A stretch of 21,643 nt of DNA, taken from NCBI GenBank assembly GCA_035620975.1, contig DASPFV010000015.1, positions 1 through 21,643 on the forward strand, in the 5' to 3' direction. The notes under the pieces are model-generated. The model was not told the origin of the DNA, made no database searches, and saw only the letters and a list, made by a program, of their open reading frames with translations. The DNA comes from DASPFV01 sp035620975 (lineage in GTDB: Bacteria > Acidobacteriota > Vicinamibacteria > Vicinamibacterales > 2-12-FULL-66-21). Position 1 is the first letter of the stretch, and each line of letters starts with the position of its first letter. Shown here piece after piece: positions 7,064 through 13,083 of this stretch. Made by a program: the position numbers and the translations under genes.

Positions 7064-8590
7064 TCATCCCGGATGCGTTCGCGAACTGCCGCCGTCCCTC
7101 ACCGCCGCCGCTACACCAGGCCCCCGGCTCTCGCCGGTACCCGAAGAATCCGCCGCCGCCCGGACGGCCACCGATTGGAAGAGCCCGGCCGGCGGTCTCA
7201 TGCCGGTCCAGAGCTCGAACTGCCGCTCGGCCTGGGCAATGAGCATCTCGAGGCCGCCAATCGCCAGGCACCCGGCGGCCCGGGCGGCGGCGAGGAGTTG
7301 CGTTTCAGCGGGCGCATACACCAGGTCGAAGACGATCTCGCCGTCGAGCGGGGCCCCCGCTATCGGGTTCACCGGATCGGATGCGCCCCCCGCCGACGTG
7401 GCGTTCACGAGCACATCCCAGGTGCCGCCGCGCGGCGGGAAGCCCGCCACGCGGCCGCCCGCCAGGCTGGCGATTTCTCCGGCTGCCTCGGGACGGCGCG
7501 CGCTCACGGTCACGGCGGCTCCCTGGCTGGCCAGTGCAACCGCGACGGCACGGGCAGCCCCGCCCGACCCGAGCACGGTGGTGCGCACGCCTTTGAGGCT
7601 GATTCGGGCCGCGAGCGGCGCGAGGAATCCGTCCACGTCCGTGTTGGCGCCGACCCACCGGCCGTCGCGCACGACGAGGGTGTTGATGGCCCCCACCCGC
7701 CGCGCCAGGGCATCGATCTCGTCCATGTGGGCGAGCAGCGCCACTTTGAAGGGCGCGGTGATGCTGGCGCCCCGGAGGTCGATCCCTCGCGCGAACTCGA
7801 CGAAGTCGGCGGCGTCGCGCGCCTGGAGCGGCACATAGGCGGCGTTCAGCATCAGCGCGGCGAACCCGGCGTTGTGCATGACCGGCGAGAGCGAGTGCAT
7901 GACGGGGTTGCCGACCACGCCATACAGCGCCGCGTCAGCCCGGATGCGACGGAATCTGAACGTACTCAGCAGGTGCGCGACCGGGAACTGCCCCGGCGCC
8001 ACGCCCTCCCCTGCATACGTCCAGCGATTGTGGAGCCTGGCGCCGAGCACGCGGGACGGCACACCCGCCGCGCCCATCCCGATGAGCACGTGATCACGGA
8101 AGTCCGGCCGTCGTCCGTCGGCGAGCGCGAAGAGCGGCAGGAGATCGGAGAGCCGGCTGGCGCCGACGGCGATCTTCACGACCTCTGCTCCGCTGGCTTG
8201 CATGGCTGCGTACCTCGCCGGGAGATCGGCAGGCACGCGGTCGAAGCTGTGCTGCGAGAGGACGATCCGGCGTCCGCCCCGGCGGCGAATCAGGTCCTGC
8301 GTGAAGGGGGCGCCGGCTTCGAGGTCGACGTAGTCCGCCCCGAGATCGAGCGCCCGCTCCAGGATCCGGCGCCGGTCGTCCTCGGTGCCGGTGAAACCGC
8401 CTCCCTCCCAGCTCGGACGGCAGGTGACGATGACGGGCAGCCGGCGCCCCGCGAGCGCCGCTGCCACGTCGGGCTGGGCCAGACCGTCCAGCCGCAGCTC
8501 CACCAGGTCGGCGCCCGTGACCCTGTCCCGCTCGCGGACGAGGTCCTCCGTCGTCGATTTCATCACGGTCGCGCAGAGCAGCGGCTGCAT
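7064..8590 (-). CDS. aroDE: Bifunctional 3-dehydroquinate dehydratase (type I) / shikimate dehydrogenase
   Basis: This fusion carries out two consecutive shikimate steps: dehydroquinate to dehydroshikimate, then NADPH-dependent reduction to shikimate. Residues 1-215 are a type I dehydroquinase with E31 (ELRLD), H114 (SQHSFD) and the Schiff-base lysine K139 (VVKIAV). Residues 220-480 are AroE, with SLSPVMHN (233-240), K282, N303, D318 in GANTDVDGF and the NADP-binding loop GSGGAARAV (341-349). Both halves look catalytically complete. The last 25 or so residues are a poorly conserved tail. The same domain order occurs in plant DHD-SDH and in chlamydial AroDE. It is the first structural gene after the attenuator; the ATG at 8590 lies about 25 bases beyond the terminator U-tract and has only a weak ribosome site. 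Confidence 0.95.
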   Translation of the reverse strand: MQPLLCATVMKSTTEDLVRERDRVTGADLVELRLDGLAQPDVAAALAGRRLPVIVTCRPSWEGGGFTGTEDDRRRILERALDLGADYVDLEAGAPFTQDLIRRRGGRRIVLSQHSFDRVPADLPARYAAMQASGAEVVKIAVGASRLSDLLPLFALADGRRPDFRDHVLIGMGAAGVPSRVLGARLHNRWTYAGEGVAPGQFPVAHLLSTFRFRRIRADAALYGVVGNPVMHSLSPVMHNAGFAALMLNAAYVPLQARDAADFVEFARGIDLRGASITAPFKVALLAHMDEIDALARRVGAINTLVVRDGRWVGANTDVDGFLAPLAARISLKGVRTTVLGSGGAARAVAVALASQGAAVTVSARRPEAAGEIASLAGGRVAGFPPRGGTWDVLVNATSAGGASDPVNPIAGAPLDGEIVFDLVYAPAETQLLAAARAAGCLAIGGLEMLIAQAERQFELWTGMRPPAGLFQSVAVRAAADSSGTGESRGPGVAAAVRDGGSSRTHPG

Positions 8591-8615
8591 CCGGGGCTCA
8601 GAACGTCATCAGCAG

Positions 8616-8655
8616 AAAAAGAAAAGCCTCCTCAGCTTGGCGCTGAGGAGGCTTT
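8616..8655 (-). terminator. Intrinsic terminator (attenuator) in the trp/aro leader
   Basis: On the minus strand AAAGCCTCCTCAGC (8655-8642) and GCTGAGGAGGCTTT (8636-8623) form a perfect 14-bp stem around a 5-base loop, followed by a T-rich run to 8616. This is a strong Rho-independent terminator. It lies between the leader peptide gene and aroDE, so it stops transcription before the operon unless its left arm is held by the upstream antiterminator segment. There is no T-run on the plus-strand side, so it works in one direction only. Confidence 0.93.
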
Positions 8656-8703
8656 CCGGATTCCGGTCCTGCCTGCGGCAGGCTAGCGGACGGCCCCCTC
8701 AGC
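8642..8703 (-). promoter_or_regulatory. Antiterminator pairing of the leader RNA (segments 2 and 3)
   Basis: Segment 2, GCTGAGGGGGC (8703-8693), lies seven bases after the Trp-Phe codon run. It can pair over 11 consecutive positions, with a single G-U wobble, with GCCTCCTCAGC (8652-8642), the left arm of the terminator. The two structures exclude each other. The RNA between them holds small hairpins (CCTGCC-GCA-GGCAGG right after the leader stop codon, and CCGG-AAT-CCGG). A weaker pairing of 8731-8724 with 8697-8690, with three wobbles, could act as the 1:2 protector. The pairings are read directly; their use in the cell is inferred from trp and his attenuators. Confidence 0.85.
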
Positions 8704-8775
8704 AGGCGCAAACCACCACCAATAGGACCGCAGGGTCCTCATCGGGCTCGGGTTCGACGCGTGCATGGGGGTCAT
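8683..8775 (-). CDS. trpL: Aromatic leader peptide with Tyr-Trp-Trp-Trp-Phe codons
   Basis: This short reading frame encodes SYWWWF followed by APAEGAVR and a TAG at 8685-8683. The codons are TAT (8724-8722), three TGG (8721-8713) and TTT (8712-8710). Three in-frame ATGs are possible: 8775 (30 residues), 8766 (27) or 8742 (19). None has a clear Shine-Dalgarno site, and the predicted transcript start leaves only a few bases before the ATG at 8775, so translation may be nearly leaderless. When the ribosome stalls on the aromatic codons, segment 2 just downstream is left free to form the antiterminator. When it reaches the stop codon it covers segment 2, and the terminator forms. The peptide is a sensor, not an enzyme. 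Confidence 0.88.
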   Translation of the reverse strand: MTPMHASNPSPMRTLRSYWWWFAPAEGAVR

Positions 8776-8788
8776 CCGGCGAGGGAGA

Positions 8789-8817
8789 ACGATAGCACCT
8801 TTCTCCTTGACCGGCAA
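8789..8817 (-). promoter_or_regulatory. Probable promoter of the leader-aroDE-trp operon
   Basis: TTGCCG (8817-8812) and TATCGT (8794-8789) are separated by 17 bases, and the -10 box is preceded by TG, giving an extended -10. Each box matches the sigma-70 consensus at four of six bases. The predicted start near 8782-8780 gives a leader RNA of about 165 bases to the terminator. A TATAAG at 8833-8828 is an alternative -10 but has no good -35. Confidence 0.6.
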
Positions 8818-8835
8818 CCGTTTGCTCCTTATAAC
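8807..8835 (+). promoter_or_regulatory. Probable sigma-70 promoter of the SpoIVB-S55-like gene
   Basis: TTGACC (8807-8812) and TATAAC (8830-8835) match the consensus at five of six bases each, with exactly 17 bases between them. The expected start is near 8842, about 25 bases before the ATG at 8867. Its -35 box shares its last base with that of the divergent operon promoter. Confidence 0.72.
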
Positions 8836-8866
8836 TGAAGTTGGCGTCTCTTTCTCCTGCAGGCTC

Positions 8867-10726
8867 ATGAGATTACGAACCTTCATCGCGGCGGCGGCAG
8901 CCGCCGTCCTGCTCGGCGCTCCGCTCCCCGCGTCCACGCCCCTCATGCCAGTGGAGGAGATTCGCCCCGGCATGGTCGGTGTCGCCCGCAGTGTGTTCCA
9001 GGGGACGGACCTGCAGGACTTCCGCGCGCAGATCCTCGGAGTCCTGCGCAATGTCCAGGGCCCGCGCCGCGACCTCATCCTCGCCCGTCTGGATGGAGCG
9101 GGTCTCGCCGAGTCCGGGGTCGCACAGGGGATGAGCGGCAGCCCCGTTTATGTCGACGGACGGCTCATCGGCGCGGTGTCCTACGCGATTGGCGCCTTTT
9201 CGAAGGAGCCGATCGCGGGGATCACCCCGATCGCGGAGATGAAGGAGGCGGTGTCGCTGCCGGCCAGATCCAGAGCCCGTCAGGCCCGGCTGGAGCTGCC
9301 CGTGACACGCGAGGGCCTGGCTGCTGCCCTGACGGCGTCGTCTGCCCGGCTGGCTCCGTTCGCGCGGAGTGCGGCAGACGTCCAGGCCATCGGGCTGCCC
9401 GCGGCCGCGGGAGCGCAGCTCGGGCCGATGCTGCGTCCAATCTCGACGCCCCTGCTGCTGGCAGGCTTCGATCCGGAAACGGTCGATCTGATCGCGGCCC
9501 CCTTCACACAGGCTGGCTTCTCCCCCGTTGTCACCGGCACGTCGACATCGCAGGCGGCTCCGGCGCCGGGGCCGTTGCGCGAGGGGGACGCGATCGGCGT
9601 CGTGCTCGTGGGCGGCGATCTCCAGATGGGCGCGACCGGCACGGTCACGCACATCGACGGCGACCGCGTCTACGCGTTCGGCCACCCGTTCTATAACCTC
9701 GGACCGACGGCGTTCCCGCTGACGCGTGCGTACGTGCACACGGTGCTGCCGAGCCTGATGACGTCGTTCAAGATTTCATCCCTCGGCGAGGTCATCGGGA
9801 CCATGCACCAGGATCGGGCGACCGCCATCGCCGGCACGCTGGGCAGGGGTCCGGCCATGGTGCCGATGAAGGTGACGCTCGAGCGGACCGGCTCGTCCGC
9901 CTCGGACGTCGCTGCCCCGCGCACGTTCAATTTCGAGCTCGTGAACGATCAACTGTTCACGCCGCTCCTGGCCTACGTGACGATGTTCAACACGCTCGGG
10001 GCCTACGAGCGGCAGTTCGGTGCCGCGACGTTCACGGTCCGCAGCCGGGCGCGGATCAAGGGGCACGCCGATCTCGCCGTGGACGACGTGTTCACGGGCG
10101 AGAACCCCGTTCTCGGCGCGGCCACGGCCGTCGCCGGCCCGCTCACGATGCTCCTGTCGAACGACGTGGAGCCGGTCGATCTCGAAAGCCTCGACATCTC
10201 GATCACGACGGCGGAGACGCCGCGGAGCGCGAGCATCGAGCGCGTCTGGATCGACGAGATCCGGCCGCGGGCGGGACGGAGCCTGCCGCTCAAGATTCTG
10301 ACCCGCAGCTATCGGGGCGAAGAGACGATCTCGACGGTGCCAATCGAGATTCCGGTGCACGCGTCGGGCAGCCTGTCGATCATGGTCAGCGACGGCCGGC
10401 AGCTGAACGCCATCGAACAGCGCGATCTCCGGCGCTCGCTGGATCCGCAGAGCGTCGCGCAGCTCGTGCGCCTGCTGAACAACACGCGGCGCAGCAACCG
10501 GATCTACATCCGTCTGCTCACCGGCACGCCCGGCGCGGTCGTCAACGGCGAGGCCTTGACCGCGCTGCCCCCCTCGGTGCTGGCCGTTCTCGAAAGCGAC
10601 CGCAACGGCGGCAGCTTCGTCCCCATCCGCAGCGCCACGCTCGGCGAATGGGAGCTGCCCATGGACGCGGCGGTGACCGGCTCGCGGCTGCTGACCGTGA
10701 CGATCCAGGGCGGCGCGGACCGGTAG
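8867..10726 (+). CDS. Exported SpoIVB peptidase S55-like protein
   Basis: The 619-residue protein starts with a signal peptide (MRLRTF then an Ala-rich core to about residue 22). GMSGSPVY at 88-95, followed by VDGRLIGAVSYA, matches the catalytic-serine region of SpoIVB (S55) peptidases, with S90 as the likely nucleophile. A second block, GTVTHIDGDRVYAFGHPFYNLG (H273), resembles the SpoIVB histidine strand. In B. subtilis SpoIVB the histidine lies before the serine; here it follows by about 180 residues. The remaining 300 residues are beta-rich and unassigned. No sporulation genes are nearby, so a sporulation role is unlikely; an envelope protease or scaffold is more plausible. The frame is open back to 8765, but that part overlaps the opposite-strand leader and both promoters, so the ATG at 8867 is used. 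Confidence 0.82.
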   Translation: MRLRTFIAAAAAAVLLGAPLPASTPLMPVEEIRPGMVGVARSVFQGTDLQDFRAQILGVLRNVQGPRRDLILARLDGAGLAESGVAQGMSGSPVYVDGRLIGAVSYAIGAFSKEPIAGITPIAEMKEAVSLPARSRARQARLELPVTREGLAAALTASSARLAPFARSAADVQAIGLPAAAGAQLGPMLRPISTPLLLAGFDPETVDLIAAPFTQAGFSPVVTGTSTSQAAPAPGPLREGDAIGVVLVGGDLQMGATGTVTHIDGDRVYAFGHPFYNLGPTAFPLTRAYVHTVLPSLMTSFKISSLGEVIGTMHQDRATAIAGTLGRGPAMVPMKVTLERTGSSASDVAAPRTFNFELVNDQLFTPLLAYVTMFNTLGAYERQFGAATFTVRSRARIKGHADLAVDDVFTGENPVLGAATAVAGPLTMLLSNDVEPVDLESLDISITTAETPRSASIERVWIDEIRPRAGRSLPLKILTRSYRGEETISTVPIEIPVHASGSLSIMVSDGRQLNAIEQRDLRRSLDPQSVAQLVRLLNNTRRSNRIYIRLLTGTPGAVVNGEALTALPPSVLAVLESDRNGGSFVPIRSATLGEWELPMDAAVTGSRLLTVTIQGGADR

Positions 10727-10729
10727 ACG

Positions 10730-10754
10730 GCGCCGCGTCGGACGTTCGCGGCGC
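10730..10754 (+). repeat. GC-rich inverted repeat between two genes
   Basis: GCGCCGCG (10730-10737) and CGCGGCGC (10747-10754) form a perfect 8-bp stem with a 9-base loop, four bases after the stop codon of the S55-like gene. There is no T-run on either side, so it is not a standard intrinsic terminator. It may protect the 3' end of the transcript or pause polymerase. Confidence 0.4.
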
Positions 10755-10785
10755 GGCAGCGTCGGGGCCGCGGCGCGCGGCTGGA

Positions 10786-10791
10786 TATACT
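10786..10791 (+). promoter_or_regulatory. Possible -10 box giving a leaderless beta-propeller mRNA
   Basis: TATACT lies so that a transcript start seven bases downstream would fall on the A of the ATG at 10798. No -35 box is visible and there is no Shine-Dalgarno site before the ATG. The gene could instead be cotranscribed with the upstream gene 71 bases away. Confidence 0.35.
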
Positions 10792-10797
10792 TCATCA

Positions 10798-13044
10798 ATG
10801 CACACCATCTGGTGGAAGCTGCGGCTGGCGGCCGCGGGTCTTGCGACAGCCGCCGCCGGGGCGGGACTGTATGCGGCGTCGCCGACCTTCTGGACAGTCT
10901 CGTCCCAGGCCGACTTCCTGAAGGGCGACGTGGAGGACCTGTCGATCGACAGCGACGGACGGGTTTTTCTGGGGCCATCGGCCTCGCTGCTCGCGGAGAC
11001 CGCGGCGCCGTTTCTGTGGACGGTCCTCTCGGCGCCAGACGGCAGCCTGTTCGCGGGTTCCGGCAACGAGGGCCGCGTGCTGAAGGTCGCCCCCGACGGC
11101 GCGCTCACGACCTTCTTCGACGCGCCGGAGCTGGAGGTCCACGCGCTCGCTCCCGCGCCAGACGACGGCCTGTACGTCGGGACGTCGCCCGATGGCAAGA
11201 TCTATCTCGTCTCGTCCGACGGTGCCTCCCGTGTCTTCTTCGATCCCGAAGACAAATACATCTGGGCCCTGGCCGTGGACTCCTCCGGCAACCTGTTCGC
11301 GGCCACCGGAGACAAGGGCGCCATCTACAAAATCACGCGCGACGGCAAGGGCAGCCGGTTCTATCGGACGAACGCGACCAACGTCGTGTCGCTGGCGTTC
11401 ACGAAGGACGGCCACCTGATTGCCGGAACGGAATCGCCGGGCCGCGTCTTCCGGATCGACCCCGACGGGAAGGCCTTCGTGCTGCTCGACTCTCCGTTCC
11501 GCGAGATTCACCGCGTCCGTGTGGCCGAGGACGGCACGGTGTACGCCGTCGCGGTGAGCGGGACGCCGCAGGCCGGCCCTGCCGAGAAGCCGGCCGAGCC
11601 GGCGGGCCCCGACACGGGTCGCGCGCCGGTGCCGACCGTGTCGACCGAGATCACGGCCATCGCGGTGATGGACACGCCGATCTCCCCGGCGGCCGTGTCG
11701 GCCACGACGCCGTCGGCCCGGCGGCCCGGGCGCGGCGCCATCTATCGCATCCGTCCTGACGGCCTGTGGGACACGCTCTGGGACACGGGTGAGGATTCGC
11801 CCTACGATCTGCTCATCGAACCTTCCGGCAGCCTCCTCGTGGGGACCGGCACCGAGGGCAAGATCTTCCGGGTGAGCGGAGATCCTGCGCGCGCCACGCT
11901 GCTCGCGCGCGCCTCGGCACGCCAGGTCACGGCGTTCCTGCGGCAGTCCTCGGGACGGATCGTCGGCGCGACGAGCAATCCCGGCAAGGTGTTCGCGCTG
12001 TCTGCCGGGCCGGCCGCCAGGGGCTCCTACGATTCGGACGTGCGGGATGCGGGCACCGTCGCGAGCTGGGGCGTGATCCGGTGGCGCGCGTCCGTCCGGA
12101 CTGATCAGGTGCAGATCCTCACGCGCAGCGGGAACACTGCCACGCCGGACGACACGTGGAGCCCCTGGTCGAAGCCCTACTCGAACGCCGACGGCGAGCA
12201 GATTGCGAGTCCGAACGCGCGATACCTGCAGTGGCGCGCGCTGCTGACGGCGGACAGGGGGACCTCGCCGGTGCTCACGTCGGTGACAGCGGCGTACCTG
12301 CCGCGCAACCTGCGGCCCGAGATCGGCAGCATCACCGTGCATCCGCCCGGCACCGTCTTCCAGCGGCCGTTTTCGACCGGCGAGATGGAGATCGCCGGCT
12401 TCGAGGACAACACGTCCGACGGCCGCCAGCCTGCGCCCACGGCGTCGCCCACGGGCGGTCCCGGCCAGATCGCGCCTCTGCCGACGCTCGGACGACGGAT
12501 CTACCAGAAAGGACTGCAGACGCTGGTCTGGAAGGCGGAGGACGGCAACTCGGACCGGCTCCAGTACGACGTGTTCTACCGCCGTGAAGGGGAAACCGTG
12601 TGGAAGCCGCTGAAGCGGGGGCTGTGGGATCCGATCTTCGTGTGGGACACCACGTCCGTGCCCGACGGCACCTACCTGGCCAAGATCGCCGCGTCGGATG
12701 CGCCGTCGAACTCCCCCGGCACTGCCCTCATCGGCGAGCTGGAGAGCACCACCTTCGACGTGGACAACACGCCGCCGCGGATCGAGGTGCAGCCGGCCGC
12801 CCGCGCGGGCGCCCGCCGCATGATCGCGTTCCGGGTCCGCGACGATCAGTCGGCCGTACAACGCGTCGAGTACTCGCTCGACGCCAGCCGATGGAGGGTC
12901 GTCTATCCGAAGGACGGCATCCCGGATTCCCGGCTCGAGGAGTTCGAGGTGGCGCTCGAGGAGAGCGAGGCGGGCCGGAGCGTGATCATCCGCGCCACCG
13001 ACGCGATGAACAACGTTGCGACCGCGGTGGCGGAAGTGAAGTGA
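10798..13044 (+). CDS. Exported beta-propeller protein with C-terminal Ig-like domain
   Basis: I do not recognise a named gene. The 748-residue product has an N-terminal signal or anchor helix (residues 5-27). Repeats of about 43 residues follow, each with a pattern like G-x-L-x-AGT-x-x-x-GRVFRI-x-PDG (LFAGSGNEGRVLKVAPDG, LYVGTSPDGKIYLVSSDG, LFAATGDKGAIYKITRDG, LIAGTESPGRVFRIDPDG, LLVGTGTEGKIFRVSGD). These are blades of an NHL/SMP-30-like propeller. A Pro/Ala-rich insert interrupts the blades around residues 258-315. The C-terminal 180 residues, with FEDNTSDG, VWKAEDGNSD and IIRATDAMNNVA, look like tandem Ig/Fn3-type domains. It is probably secreted or periplasmic and binds a ligand or polysaccharide; no catalytic residues can be named. 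It follows the S55-like gene by 71 bases and is convergent with the anti-sigma gene. Confidence 0.78.
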   Translation: MHTIWWKLRLAAAGLATAAAGAGLYAASPTFWTVSSQADFLKGDVEDLSIDSDGRVFLGPSASLLAETAAPFLWTVLSAPDGSLFAGSGNEGRVLKVAPDGALTTFFDAPELEVHALAPAPDDGLYVGTSPDGKIYLVSSDGASRVFFDPEDKYIWALAVDSSGNLFAATGDKGAIYKITRDGKGSRFYRTNATNVVSLAFTKDGHLIAGTESPGRVFRIDPDGKAFVLLDSPFREIHRVRVAEDGTVYAVAVSGTPQAGPAEKPAEPAGPDTGRAPVPTVSTEITAIAVMDTPISPAAVSATTPSARRPGRGAIYRIRPDGLWDTLWDTGEDSPYDLLIEPSGSLLVGTGTEGKIFRVSGDPARATLLARASARQVTAFLRQSSGRIVGATSNPGKVFALSAGPAARGSYDSDVRDAGTVASWGVIRWRASVRTDQVQILTRSGNTATPDDTWSPWSKPYSNADGEQIASPNARYLQWRALLTADRGTSPVLTSVTAAYLPRNLRPEIGSITVHPPGTVFQRPFSTGEMEIAGFEDNTSDGRQPAPTASPTGGPGQIAPLPTLGRRIYQKGLQTLVWKAEDGNSDRLQYDVFYRREGETVWKPLKRGLWDPIFVWDTTSVPDGTYLAKIAASDAPSNSPGTALIGELESTTFDVDNTPPRIEVQPAARAGARRMIAFRVRDDQSAVQRVEYSLDASRWRVVYPKDGIPDSRLEEFEVALEESEAGRSVIIRATDAMNNVATAVAEVK

Positions 13045-13083
13045 ACCAGCGCGGCACCACTGGCACCTCCGGCATCCACCGGA

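Noticed and set aside
8765..8866. N-terminal extension of the S55-like protein from an ATG at 8765
   Set aside because: It covers both divergent promoters and part of the antisense leader gene, and the signal peptide starts properly only at 8867.
8683..9078. A 131-residue minus-strand protein ending in the leader peptide
   Set aside because: Its first part is antisense to the S55-like gene and lies upstream of the operon promoter. Only the last 30 or fewer codons belong to the leader.
10727..10760. Terminator between the S55-like and propeller genes
   Set aside because: The 8-bp inverted repeat is real but has no T-run, so it was listed as a repeat only.
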